NCBI GenBank assembly: GCA_009746045.1
Contig: RPFO01000916.1
Location: forward strand, 1-57,500
Reading direction: 5' to 3'
Source of the DNA: Mesostigma viride
Lineage: Eukaryota; Streptophyta; Mesostigmatophyceae; Mesostigmatales; Mesostigmataceae
DNA length: 57,500 nt
Shown here in pieces: positions 22,201 to 31,759 of this stretch (positions are counted from its first letter, which is position 1; each line of letters starts with the position of its first letter). Made by a program: the position numbers and the translations under genes. A model generated the notes under the pieces. It was not told the DNA's origin and did not search any database. It saw nothing but the letters and a program-made list of their open reading frames with translations.

Positions 22201-24660
22201 AGCCTTTCCTTCCGGATGCTCCTGTCCCTCTTCCCAGGACCCCCCTGGCTTTACCCCCCTACCCCCACGAGCCCCCCTTTCGTCCACTCCCTCCCCTCAT
22301 GAGTCCCACTCACCGGGCACGCAGAGGAAGTGCACCATGCCCGTCTCGCCCCCCGCCGTGCGCATGAGCATCGTCACGTGCTTGACCTCGCGGGATATCG
22401 TCGGCAGCACGTGGGGGACGGACAAACTGATCGCCTTGTTCACAGAGCTCGTCACATTGTATCCTGGGGATACCAGCGACAGCACCTCGGCACAGTCCGC
22501 ACAGCACCCACTCCAGCAAGGGACCGGCCCAGGGGGGCGGGTGCTAGCAGGGCCGCGCGGCGTGCGTCCACCTGGCGCCTTCCCCCGCGCCGCCTCCCCC
22601 TCTTCACACGTGAAGCAGAGCAGTTCGCCAGGGGGCACCAGGGGCCCTGACGGCACCATCGGGTCCAGAAATGTCGGGTACTCGGGCGGCTGGCCCCAAA
22701 AATAGGCGCGCTCTCCACGCTGCGCGTACGCGGTGGACTGGCAGCCGGCACGCCAGGGGAGGGACAACGTGGCAGGGTCCCTGCTCGCTTGGTACGAGGG
22801 CGGTGGGGGGGAAGCCTTTTCAGCCATGGGCGGGCAATCGCAGCCCCCGGGATCATCTGCATCGTCGTCCGTGCCTGTGCCAGGAGGCAGCAATCCAGCA
22901 GCACCCATCACCGGTGACAAGTCCGTAGCCTGGGTGCCTACCGACGTGACACCTATCGATGCGTCCTGCGTGCCGTCACGCTGCTTTCGCCCAGCGACCA
23001 GCAACAGGAGGTGGCGTGTCGTCAGGTGGCGGTCAGACGTGATGCCATCGCCAAGCACGCCCGCGTCCGCGTCTTGATCCATGCCAACAAGCACGCCAGC
23101 ATGCCCTGTCGTGCCAGGTGTCACGTCGGGGCTTCCAGATGTCACCACAGTGATCCCGGTCCCGGATCCCTCATCCTCGCGCCTGAAACCGACTGGTTCG
23201 CCCTCACCCCCAGGCCACTCTTCGGTTACCCTAAAGCCCGCACTGCCACGATGGATGCCAGTCACTTGGTCCTCCGGTTGGGTGTCCGTGTGGATATCAG
23301 CGCGGTCACCACGGCCACCATCAGGGCGGTCATCATCGCCACCCTTGGCCCCCTCGTTGCTATGCACGGTGGTCCAACCGCCGCCTGTGTGATGGGCCCC
23401 CAACGGCATGCTCAACGGTGGATCTGACTGCCACCAAGGCTGCTCAAGCTGCCAGGTGGCGGGGTTGCCGAGTCCCAGCGACATGCTGTGCCAAGACCCT
23501 GGCAGGAGGGCTCCCAGGGACGCGCCCGCCATCGCACCAGCCTGCGCCCCAGGCATGCTCATGCCCTCCGGCAGAAGAAGCACCGCTGCCAGCGGCAGCA
23601 GGGCACCGGTGACAACTGCCAGGAAACGACCCAGGAGCTTGCGCCCAGTAAAGCCTGCAGGGGGCATGGATGTTCTCACCAGGGGGGTGTTGGCATCCTT
23701 GTCTAGAACCAACGCAGCAGCACATGGGTTTAAAGACGGAGGGTCAAGACAAACGAAAAACGGTGGATAGTATAAGCAGGTTGTGAGAAGAGAAAACTGG
23801 TTGATAATGAAAGCGGTTTGAGAAGAGAAGAAAAAAACGATTGATCATGAAAGCAGGTTGAGACAAGAGATAGCAGAGGAATGATTTCTTCACTGGGCAG
23901 ACTATTGTTTGCTTCATTTGACAGGCTGCCGTTTGCTCCACTTGACAGGCTGCCGTTTGCTTCACTTGACAGGCTACCGTTTGCTTCACTGGAGCGGGCT
24001 GAGGTAAGCTCATTCCCTGTGCAGCTGCCCCTTCGGCCCGGTCTCCTTGCCATGGCAAGGGGAAGGATCCCACCTGCATTCATCGAGCGCCTTTACTCAG
24101 AAACCTACCAGCACATGTGGCCCTCAGAACGGCAAGCGCGTCCCCTAGGCATCAGCCACACCTGATACCCACCCCGCTGACCGCTTTCCTTGTTGGCTGA
24201 TAACATGGTAAGCCTCTATCCCAACCATTTGCCCAACGTGGTACTGGAACATACGCCTCGCCCACCCCACACCCCACCCCCACCCCACCCCCACCCCACC
24301 CCCACCCCGGAACCGCTGCCAATTCCAATGCCCTCCATTTCTTTTCCTTCTCCTACCGACTCTTAGGCAGGGTGGGCACCGATTCCAAGTGCCAACAACA
24401 GGCGAGGTGATCCAACCTGGTCCGCAAGGTATGTCAATCTGAGCCGAGCAAACAATGGGGCGAACAAAGGGAAGCCCGCGTGCCTGTCATATGATCAACG
24501 AAAAGCTACCTGCGAAATCAGCAAGTACGATGTCGTCAGGCCGCAGGATGCTGCGCACGGGGCCACATCTCGGCAAGAGAGCTCCATTGGGAAGGGTCAG
24601 GCGTGTGATGCGGCAGCCGTCCGTGGTCAGAGCCAGCAATCCCGGCGACCTGTGAGCCAT
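16210..24660 (-). CDS. Membrane-anchored protein with possible FAM20-like kinase domain, five exons
   Basis: Model: complement of 16210-16442, 18210-18566, 20322-20561, 22314-23654, 24510-24660. All four introns are phase 1 with GT-AG ends; product about 773 residues. Residues about 57-80 (LLGRFLAVVTGALLPLAAV) form one hydrophobic anchor near the N-terminus. A Gly/Asp/Thr-rich low-complexity stretch to about residue 430 follows, then the conserved-looking part. ALYRMGLECGFQQLLLPTSV and ALFDVLFAVCDRSSEHAFV with LMHHFKALG recall the FAM20/HipA-type fold: an LFD-L--x-x-DR catalytic loop (Asp about 626), then a position normally Asp that is His here. This kinship is a weak inference; the function is unknown. 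ATG 23665-23667 is an alternative start if the small first exon is not real. The acceptor of the 240-nt exon lies in a 13-copy tandem array, so its true 5' edge may vary. Confidence 0.6.
16921..17343. mobile_element. MITE-like element with 42-bp inverted ends
   Basis: ACCGCAGTGGTCAAAATCAC begins a 42-bp end (16921-16962) matched by the reverse complement of 17302-17343 with two mismatches. The 423-bp interior has no open frame of note, but repeats GGGTCGCAAA motifs. No clear target duplication is seen. It lies in the last intron of the minus-strand membrane-protein gene. Confidence 0.65.
17620..17940. repeat. CCCA microsatellite grading into CCCGGCCG repeats
   Basis: About 55 CCCA units with a few CCACCCA slips, then CCCGCCCA and CCCGGCCG units at the right end. 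The sharp gradient suggests point-mutated units were themselves amplified. All frames are open, giving false Pro/Thr/His and Gly/Trp/Val proteins. Confidence 0.95.
18583..19640. repeat. GGA/TCC microsatellite of about 1.06 kb
   Basis: A near-pure GGA run with a handful of interruptions (GGAAGAG, GGAGAGG, GGGGAGAGG). On the gene strand it is a TCC pyrimidine tract about 20 nt upstream of the acceptor at 18567, so it is an extreme polypyrimidine tract. It is also a triplex or G-quadruplex candidate. Long poly-Glu, Arg, Gly, Ser, Pro and Leu frames here are artefacts. Confidence 0.97.
20514..21430 (-). repeat. 70/71-bp array, 13 copies, each carrying a 3' splice site and exon start
   Basis: Copies start at about 70-71 bp spacing (CTCGTGG at 20521, 20592, 20662 and so on to 21365). 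On the minus strand each unit has CAATGCTTTCCCCAG followed by GCATCATGCGGCGTGGCC and on through the first 47 or so nt of the real exon. Copies differ mainly in one G of a 7-8 G run. Only the copy at 20561 leads into unique exon sequence, and it keeps phase. Confidence 0.95.
21420..21545 (+). repeat. G-rich purine tract
   Basis: GGGGGGAGGG-type sequence just beyond the 70-bp array, probably its diverged edge. On the gene strand it supplies a long C-rich tract upstream of the first array acceptor. Confidence 0.8.
23890..24000. repeat. 24-bp tandem repeat, about four units
   Basis: Units of the type GACAGGCTGCCGTTTGCTTC followed by ACTT, with base changes between copies. It lies in the first intron of the minus-strand membrane-protein gene model. 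It is open in frame on both strands, but no coding role is claimed. Confidence 0.85.
24261..24310. repeat. CACCCC microsatellite
   Basis: About eight CACCCC/CACCCCA units inside the same intron. Confidence 0.9.
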
Positions 24661-26381
24661 CGCGTATGGAAATATATGCCAAATAGACCACGCCGCCACA
24701 CTAAGAAGCCAGCATACACTGCTGAAAAGCTATGCCACGGTAAGCTGCCCCCACAAGCGATCGGGGAACTAATCCCGTGGCATGCGAAGGCAGGATCGAC
24801 AAAAAGATCATGCAAACACGACAGCACACTCCATATTACTCAAACAGGGCATCCCAGGAAAGTCAACAACATGATATGCCAGGGATGTCAACAATAGCGT
24901 CTCAGTGACCCGGAGAGGAGGAATCTAATATACACAATGCGTCACCATGCATAGAAAGGACACGGTGGCTGTAGCCTGTGGGTGCATTCGCCCACAGCGT
25001 CCTACATGGCAGGCGACGAGAACGCTCACCTTCTCGTATGATTCTCCAATGTTTCCCAAAGCGCATCCATTGTCATATCGTCAGGGAGGTCGACCTTTAG
25101 TGGCAGTGGAGGCAGCTGACAGCCTCCGAAATGCACTGAGATATGCATTTTCCTATACTATATCAAAAGCCACATGGATTGCCAGAACTTCATACTTACA
25201 CACTGTACACTGATTAACCGTTGAGTGATATTTCACAAGTCGTTGCCAACTAAAGGGTGGCCGCCTTTCGGGTGATGCGCAATTTCTCCAGTAAATGATC
25301 CTAATACTTGCGCGTCCATTTTCAGCTATATCTTTTAAAGACACTCCTGACTGGCAAGTTTATTCCGCATTGGCCTGCGCGAATGCTGCATGCTGCGACA
25401 AATGACACAAATAGAGTTTTGTGTTGCCAGTATTGCATAGTTACATATCCGTGACATATCTCAGGAATTGGTCTGGCTACGAATTGAATTAGTCTAATAT
25501 TCATACAGTAGCGTTTTGCGTAAGTATTGCATGTTACGTTGCCGGGAGTCAGGCCCCCATCGGGCGACAGGATGTTCTTAGAAGGAAGTAAAAGCCGCAA
25601 TGCCTACTTGCACAGCGTGCCGCCAAATAGGATCTCCGCGCTTTCGTGGACATCGCAATGCGTTCGTGGATACTCCGTTCACTTCCCAGGCCTTGGCGAA
25701 GATTTTGATCTTCTGACAATATTATGGCCGCAATCGCCGAGTGCACCGTTCATGCATTAAATACGCAGCCCGGAAGTTGGGAGCTGCAGAGTGCAGACAG
25801 TGCAGCATGCATGTACAGATACGAAGTGAGGGCAGTAACGGTCAGATGACGGACTGAACCATGTCCCTGGAAAAGGCATCAAGACGGTCACCGTAGCGAA
25901 TAAGTCGACCAGTGAATATTCAGAATTCTTTCCTGAGTACGGCTTAGTGAAGTAACGGTGGCCGGGACCGTGGGGCGTGGACAAAGCGATGGCGTGGAAA
26001 CGAAGGGAGAAAACGCTAAATTGGGTGCAATCGGTGCACAAGAACTGCTGCAAATGATTGATGAGCTCCTGCCCGGTGGTGACCCACATTATCCCCTTGC
26101 TTAGTAATGGGTGCGCGGTCGCATGTTGCACAATATGCGTATTTATTATTGAGTGTCGCTCTTCAGGATTATGACAAATTAATGTAATTTCCGGGACTTG
26201 GGCAACATGGGGGATAATCTGGGAGCGCCTGTGGGCGGCAGTGTCAACGCGAAAAGCGGAGTTGCGGGAGCATGAATGTTGAAAAGACAGCAACCGGTTC
26301 AGATGGCGGTAGGCCATGCTCTTATCCAGTTAATAAGCCCCTGATGCGATGTAGATTGGCTGACGCTCGTCAGTCGTCCCA
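24661..26381. other. Intergenic between two divergent genes
   Basis: Lies between the minus-strand gene starting at 24660 and the plus-strand palmitoyltransferase starting at 26382, so it should hold both promoters. Base composition is lower in GC than the exons. A 186-codon minus frame (26317-25757) has no recognisable domain. No TATA-like or other element could be assigned with confidence. Confidence 0.4.
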
Positions 26382-27794
26382 ATGCGTCGGAACGGATTCC
26401 AACGACCGCTCAATGGTTATCAGATATCGTCGTGGATTGTATTCACGGGCTTGACGGTCGGCTTTTACGTATTTCACTTCCCTTTCATTAAGAATGACGG
26501 CATGCAAATATTCGTGCTGGTCCTTTACACCGTCCTGGCGTGCTCCGTCCTCCTGTCGGGAATACTGTGCACCAAGATCGACCCTGCCGACGACAATGTA
26601 AGGGCCAGCGAGGCCGCCAAGCGGGCCAACGCCGAGACTCCCCGCTTCAAGACCACGGAAGATGGCGGCCAGTTCTTCTGCTCGCTCTGCAACGTGCCCG
26701 TCCATAAGTGCAGCAAGCACTGCCGCGTGTGCGACAAGTGCGTGGGCTCGTTCGACCACCACTGCCGCTGGCTGAACAACTGTATCGGCAAGAACAACTA
26801 CCGCGTCTTCCTCTACCTGGTCTCGCTGACGCTGGCGCAGGTCACCCTGCAGCTGTGCGTGGGCATCTACCTGGTCGTCCGCAGCTACAGCGACGAGAAG
26901 CGCATCCGTGCTGACCTCCGCCATGCGTACGGCACCAACGTGTCCCACCCGGGCCTCGTGGCCGCGCTCTGCATCTACATCTTCATCGTCCTGGCTGCCT
27001 CGCTCATGCTGGTCGAGCTGTTTGTCTTCCACGTGGTGCTCCTCTTCAAGGGCCTGACCACGTACGACTACATTGTTCTCGAGCGCGAGCGGAAGCTCGA
27101 GGCGGCCAAGGTCGCTGAGGCCCAAGCGGCCCAGGGAACCACCGAGGGGCTCTCCCCGCCGACCATCACGGTGGGCAGCCACCGTGTGCTGGGCATACAC
27201 GTTTGCGGGGGGGAGAAGGTCGCGCCCAACCCGCACGCGCTCGAGGGCTCCAACGGGGCCTACCCGCGCATGCTCAAGCCGCACCCCAAGAAGCCGGCCA
27301 CCAGCCTCAAAGTCAAGATGAGCCCCTGCAATCTGGTCAAGGTGGACTCGGAAGCCGCGCGTGCCGCCGGAATGTCCTCTCGCCAGAACACACCCAAACG
27401 CGCGGGGGCCCACTGGCCCACCACGGGGGGGGAAGGCCTGCACAAACACGGGCACCACGGTGGCCACCCGCCTGGGGTCCAGGGGGAGGAGGTCCACGAG
27501 GCGCGGCAGCTGACACGGTCGACGTCACGGCTAGGGTGGAGCAGCCTCGGCAGCCCGACGGGCGTCGCGGCCAACCAATCGGGCGCGTCGCCGGCCAGCA
27601 CGGGTACCAGAGAGGGGCTGCTGCAGGAGAATGGGGACGCCAGCGTGGGCGTTAGGGGGTGGTCATCGGTGCAGATGCCAAAGGGCAGCTCGCAGGTGGC
27701 CGAGGGGGGCAGGGGAGAGGAGGAGGAGAGGGGGGAGGGGGAGGAGGAGAAGAGGGAGGAGGGGGGGGAGAAGGCGCCGCGGCCACACAGGTAG
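26382..27794 (+). CDS. DHHC-type protein S-acyltransferase (ZDHHC1/11-like; plant PAT-like)
   Basis: Transfers palmitate from acyl-CoA to protein cysteines at endomembranes. It is a single uninterrupted 470-codon frame from ATG 26382. Residues 1-10 ([10 protein letters not shown]) match the start of ZDHHC1/plant PAT proteins. Membrane segments are near 15-35, 43-64, 143-166 and 192-215. IDPADDNVR follows segment 2, a family marker. The cysteine-rich domain spans about 100-148 with [21 protein letters not shown] and the catalytic DHHC at 125-128 in [23 protein letters not shown] after the last segment stands for the TTxE motif. The C-terminal 230 residues are low-complexity, ending Glu/Gly-rich. 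The stop lies in CACACAGGTAGAT, which could also be a splice donor, so a longer C-terminus is possible. Being intronless is unusual among its neighbours. Confidence 0.95.
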   Translation: MRRNGFQRPLNGYQISSWIVFTGLTVGFYVFHFPFIKNDGMQIFVLVLYTVLACSVLLSGILCTKIDPADDNVRASEAAKRANAETPRFKTTEDGGQFFCSLCNVPVHKCSKHCRVCDKCVGSFDHHCRWLNNCIGKNNYRVFLYLVSLTLAQVTLQLCVGIYLVVRSYSDEKRIRADLRHAYGTNVSHPGLVAALCIYIFIVLAASLMLVELFVFHVVLLFKGLTTYDYIVLERERKLEAAKVAEAQAAQGTTEGLSPPTITVGSHRVLGIHVCGGEKVAPNPHALEGSNGAYPRMLKPHPKKPATSLKVKMSPCNLVKVDSEAARAAGMSSRQNTPKRAGAHWPTTGGEGLHKHGHHGGHPPGVQGEEVHEARQLTRSTSRLGWSSLGSPTGVAANQSGASPASTGTREGLLQENGDASVGVRGWSSVQMPKGSSQVAEGGRGEEEERGEGEEEKREEGGEKAPRPHR

Positions 27795-29270
27795 ATTGGG
27801 GGGAACGAGACGTGCGGGTGGTGGCGTGTCAAAGTATGCAATCAAACTGTACATCGACATTCTTTGATGCTAGTGTTCAGTAGTACGAACGATGGAGGGC
27901 CCGTGGCTTATGGCAAGACTCGCGCCCAGCCGTGGCACAACATGGTCCGACAGCTACCGCTTGCGGCTGCGCTCCTTGGCGCGATGCAGGGGACCTTATG
28001 CGGCGTATTCCTGTCCACATGCGGCGGATGCTCCTCACTGGTTGGGAGGGTGCCACCGTGGCCATGACGGCTCGCTGCTGCATCGCATGGGGGCTCGGGC
28101 GGGGTGTCCGGGCTTGGGCGCGCGTGGGGTGGTTGGGAATGTGCCTCCATGGAGGCATCTGTGGACGGTGCGCCGAGGGTCTCCGCGGCTCACCCATGCA
28201 TCCAACTGCTCGGCGACAGCCTGCCAAGGACAAGGGGCACTTGACGGGCGCTTGACACGTGGCGCCGCGTGCCCGTGTGTGTGGCTGTAGAATACCGCTG
28301 ACCGCCTCACTGAGTGCCGCCTCACTAAAGGAATGTGCCGCCTCGCAGGATATCGCCTTGCTGGCCCTGCACGTGTGCGTGGTGCTGGCGTCTGCACGCT
28401 GGGCAGTGTTTAGGGCTAGGGCTGCCGAGCCAGGGTGTGCTGCCCGGCAGATCAGCCCATGAACGGGGCAGTGCACGCAGTCATGGTCAGCCCACGCACG
28501 AGGCGGTGCGTTCAGCCCACCATGTGTGCTTCTGCTTTGCTGGCCCAAGGATTGAAAGGGTCGTGTTGGCCAGCCGCCATGTGGCACTTGTCCATGGATC
28601 GTGCTGCCCTTGGATCGCGCTGCCGCTCGTCGCCAAGGCCGGTGTCTTGGCTGCACTGGCCGGGCGGGGGATGCCATCCCCTGTTCCACAGCAAGAAGAA
28701 GCTGTGCTGGCACTCCTGCGATTGATAAGGACGGCGCCCGCAATTCAGGATCTGTAATGACCATGCCAAACTAAGGCCGGTGCTGTTGATGCCTGGACAT
28801 CCTTTTTTTTTTTGCCAGGCACGCCTTTAGTGATGAAGCTTCATCATGGCAATCGTCGTGGTTATTATGGGCTTTGGACACAAGATCGGGTCTTAAACCA
28901 CGAATTCTAGTGCTCTCCTCTGTTTATCAGGGATGAGGCTGCATAGTTCCTGCAGCATTTTAGGCAGCATCATTGGATTTTGTAGCTACCAGGCTTGCTG
29001 TATATTGTCAGTCGTTGAAGGGCTTACGACGTTTGTGCTGCAAGCAAGGACTGGTAGGTGTAATCTACGTTTAGGTCGCACCTTGAGGGTGCATTTGTTG
29101 GATGTGGTTGCACATACCGTGATTGATAAGCAAATCATGGCTGGGCCGGCTGGAATGCAACGGATGGCTCAAGGCCCTATAGGGAGTCCATCTTGAGAGT
29201 GCTCCTTTACTTCCCAACAGAGGCATCAATAAACTTTACAATATATGTATAACAAGTTTACATATATATT
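27795..29270. other. GC-rich intergenic stretch, possible undetected exons
   Basis: Several overlapping frames of 80-295 codons occur on both strands (for example 28764-27877 minus; 28335-28757 plus). None shows a known motif, and composition alone can explain them. The plus frame ending TAA at 28757 has a plausible acceptor (CCTCGCAG at about 28348) and could belong to a small gene or a palmitoyltransferase 3' extension. A T-run lies at 28803-28812. Confidence 0.25.
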
Positions 29271-29312
29271 TTTGGTGCGAGAGGTCCCCAGTTCGATTCC
29301 GGTCGGATTCAT
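29270..29312 (+). other. tRNA-Pro-like 3' half
   Basis: TTTTGGTGCGAGAGGTCCC followed by CAGTTCGATTCCGG resembles the anticodon-to-T-loop half of plant tRNA-Pro(TGG), including a B-box GTTCGATTCC. The D arm and 5' acceptor strand are missing (AT-rich sequence instead), and the T stem is imperfect. Probably a tRNA fragment or SINE relic, not a working tRNA. Confidence 0.35.
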
Positions 29313-29439
29313 TTGCAGATCGTGTTTTCCGCGTTTTCCGCGGACCGGCACTGAACGCAAATGGTTTTCACCTTTGTGGCGTGCCAAATCAGAATATTTT
29401 TGAGTTTGAATGCCACAAGCCAAACACCCATATATATTA

Positions 29440-29490
29440 AAATTATATTAATTAATTAATTAATTATCAACATCACTCCGTTGGGAGTAG
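29440..29490 (-). other. TTAA tail and hairpin at ORF1 element 3' end
   Basis: On the minus strand the element ends in CTACTCCCAACGGAGTG and then a run of TTAATTAA. This is the same order as the plus-strand ORF1 fragment end at 8118-8173. Confidence 0.65.
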
Positions 29491-29492
29491 AT

Positions 29493-29720
29493 GTAGCACA
29501 TAGCCCTGAGAAGGGGCATATGGCTTTTAATACATTCTAGGCTACTTCATGCAGGGGTGGGAATGTAAGCTACCCCTGCTCTAGGTGCACCAGGGCACCC
29601 GCACCCTCATGGTCTATCACGCTATGCCCGGGTAAGGGGGGAGCATGCCTGTGAGGGGGAAGATCATCATGGCTATACAAAAACTAGAGCGTGGCATCTC
29701 AGCAGAGAGCAGCTCTCTGC
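29493..29720 (-). repeat. Dispersed repeat with GGGCTATGTGCTAC end, copy 3
   Basis: Matches 8877-9110 along most of its length and 13424-13560 in part. Here it is contiguous with the ORF1 3' side and the hairpin/tail, which identifies it as 3' untranslated sequence of the ORF1 element. Confidence 0.7.
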
Positions 29721-29887
29721 ATGGGCACAGCATTACTAAATAAAACTAGGCATCGTCTGGAGTGTGGCTCATCATAGGCACACATGTACATGACTAAAAA
29801 GGCTAGGCCTAAGCTGGTATAGTGCCTGTAGTAGGCGGGCATGTACAAGGCCACTGTCTAACTATTCTACACTACTGCTGTATTCCC

Positions 29888-31270
29888 CTAGGCTGGGGCT
29901 GGAGTTGCTGGGGCCGCGGTGGTCGAGGGGGTCGCTTGCCAGGGCTTGTGGCCGACGTAGATGGCCGCCCCCTTCCAGTACACCGGCTGGCCCGCCTTGG
30001 TCTGCCGGAGCTGGGTGTAGGTCGGCCATAGCTCCCGTCGCCGTTGTTGCTGGGCCAGGGTCAAGTCGTCGTCCACGGTGAAGGGAGTATTCGCGAGCCG
30101 CTTGCGGCGTCTGAGAAACGAAAGCTTGTCCGCTGGGCTATCAAAGATGAGAAGAAGCGGAGGCGCCCCTGCCTTACCCCGCGCGCGGGGGAGGCGGTGG
30201 GCGGTCAGCTTGATCTCACCAAGAAGGCCCATGCGTGCAAGGATTTTGCTCTCAAACGCACGTGCAAGCTTCTCGGAATTCTCACCTTCTTCCATGTCCA
30301 AGTTCTTGAGTATGGCGTTGAGGCTGCGCTTGGCGAGCTCGGCCTCCTCGCGGAGGTCAAGCGTCTGCCGCTGGAGCTGGGCTGCGACGGCGGAGGTGGT
30401 GGAGGTGGTATGTTGCTTAAGCATGTCCGCCCAGGTCGTGATGGGAGGAGCATCGCCGGCCGGGCCAGCCGAGGCTGGCTTGGCGGCAATGTCCTTCACT
30501 GCCTGGGCGGTGAGGCCTGCCGTGTTCTGCAAGACCTCGATAGCGATTGCATTATCCTTGAGGCGCTGGTCGATGTCGCGGAGCTGGGCGGTGATGGAGT
30601 CGGTGGAGGCGGAGGGGGGGGGGGGTGGAGGCGAGGAGGGTGGCGGTGGCGGTGGGGATGGTGGGAAGCTCAGCAGCCAGCGTGCCACCAATTGCCGCCA
30701 CATCTGCGGCAAGAGGGGTCACGTGCTGCTCGAAAGCTTCCTTGAGGAGGGTGCGGATGGTGGCTTCGGTGGGGAAGGTGGGGGGGGCGGTTTGGAAGCC
30801 CAGATCTCGGCTTCGGAGCGGCCAACAAGGGAGCAGAGGGCGAAGCGTTGGAGGTTGGGGCGACTCATGCGGGGAAGGACGGGGAGAGTCTCGGCGGGGT
30901 CGACAAGCTGGCCAAGACCAGGCCCGCGGCCGCGGTTGTGGGACGTGAGGTACACGCACAGGGCTAGAAGCGAGGCGTGATTGCCGTGAAACACGTCTTC
31001 CATGAACCGACTGGGGCTGCGTTGCCAGAAGCCGGAGCTGTTGACGTCGAAGGAGGTCTCTTCCCAGGGCGGCTCAGCAGAGCGACTGCGCTTAGGATCA
31101 GGCGATGTAGATGGCGAGGCAAGCCCGGAAGGCTGGGCGAGCACCAGTGCACGACGAGTGTCACCGTTGCCATCTGGGCCGGTGGGCGAAGCTGCAGCCG
31201 AAGCTGCAGGCGTATTTTCATTGCCGAGCGCAGCCGCCAGGCTGCGTTGCGTCGAGAGGCGTTTGCTCAT
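29888..31270 (-). CDS. L1-like ORF1 RNA-binding protein, two homopolymer frameshifts
   Basis: Chaperone-like protein of LINE ribonucleoprotein particles. The start is ATG at 31270 (MSKRLSTQRSLAAALG). About 80 residues of low complexity are followed by SGFWQRSPSRFMEDVFHGNH and RPNLQRFALCSLVGRSEAE. A region with a heptad-like Leu/Ala pattern follows (TEATIRTLLKEAFEQHV, DSITAQLRDIDQRLKDNAIA), a likely coiled coil. The C-terminal RRM-plus-CTD-like part has PPLLLIFDSPADK, FLRRRKRL, DDDLTLAQQQRRRELWPTY and VYWKGAAIYVGH. Three frames must be joined, at G runs near 30781-30788 and 30617-30626, so the breaks look like homopolymer indels and the gene may be intact. It matches the plus-strand fragment at 7653-8000. 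Confidence 0.8.
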
Positions 31271-31759
31271 CGTATATTGCGTAATAGCGTCGGAAAATTA
31301 TATCAGCATGTGCGTCGTAGAAAGACGCATCGATTGTGATATTCACGGCTAAATTCGGTGCTCAAACGTGAAAGTTATGAGCTCCGCCGTCAGCCATGGC
31401 TATCTCGTGGCTCGTGGCTCGTGGTAAAATTATATAGTAACTTACATCAGAGCGAAAGCACCCATATATTCTGATTTGGCACGCCGCAAAGGTGAAAACC
31501 ATTTGCGTTCAGTGCCGGTCCGCGGAAAACCCATATATATTCATTGAGAATGATACGTTACGGAGGTGAGATTGGCATGTGCACAACATAAGGAAAACCC
31601 GGAAAAGAAGAAGAACCCTGCCAGAAATTAATAGTAATCTGACACGGAATCCAAGGATCACGCCAATGATCTGCACAAGGTACAACTAACTACATCACAA
31701 AACTACGACACGCAGCGACATCGCTGCCGGCCCACCGTGCAGGCCTGGGAGGGATCTAG
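31271..31759. other. Flank between two minus-strand retroelement copies
   Basis: Holds the presumed 5' untranslated part of the ORF1 element, its outer 65-bp inverted repeat, and AT-rich text ending the RT copy to the right. CCCATATATAT occurs on both sides of the repeat. No gene is seen. Confidence 0.5.

Larger units (their letters stand above)
29333..31530 (-). mobile_element. ORF1 element enclosed by 65-bp inverted repeats
   Basis: 29333-29397 (GTTTTCCGCGGACCGGCACT...) and the reverse complement of 31466-31530 match at 64 of 65 positions. Between them lie, on the minus strand, an L1-like ORF1, its 3' untranslated repeat, a CTCCGTTGGGAG hairpin (29477-29489) and a TTAATTAA tail (29440-29470). 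Either a retroelement landed in a palindromic DNA element or the ORF1 is mobilised as a unit. Confidence 0.6.

Noticed and set aside
25757-26317. 186-codon minus frame upstream of the palmitoyltransferase
   Set aside because: No recognisable domain or splice partner. It lies where a promoter is expected.
27877-28764. 295-codon minus frame downstream of the palmitoyltransferase
   Set aside because: Arg/Pro/Ala-rich, no motif, and overlapped by equally long plus frames in GC-rich DNA, so probably chance.
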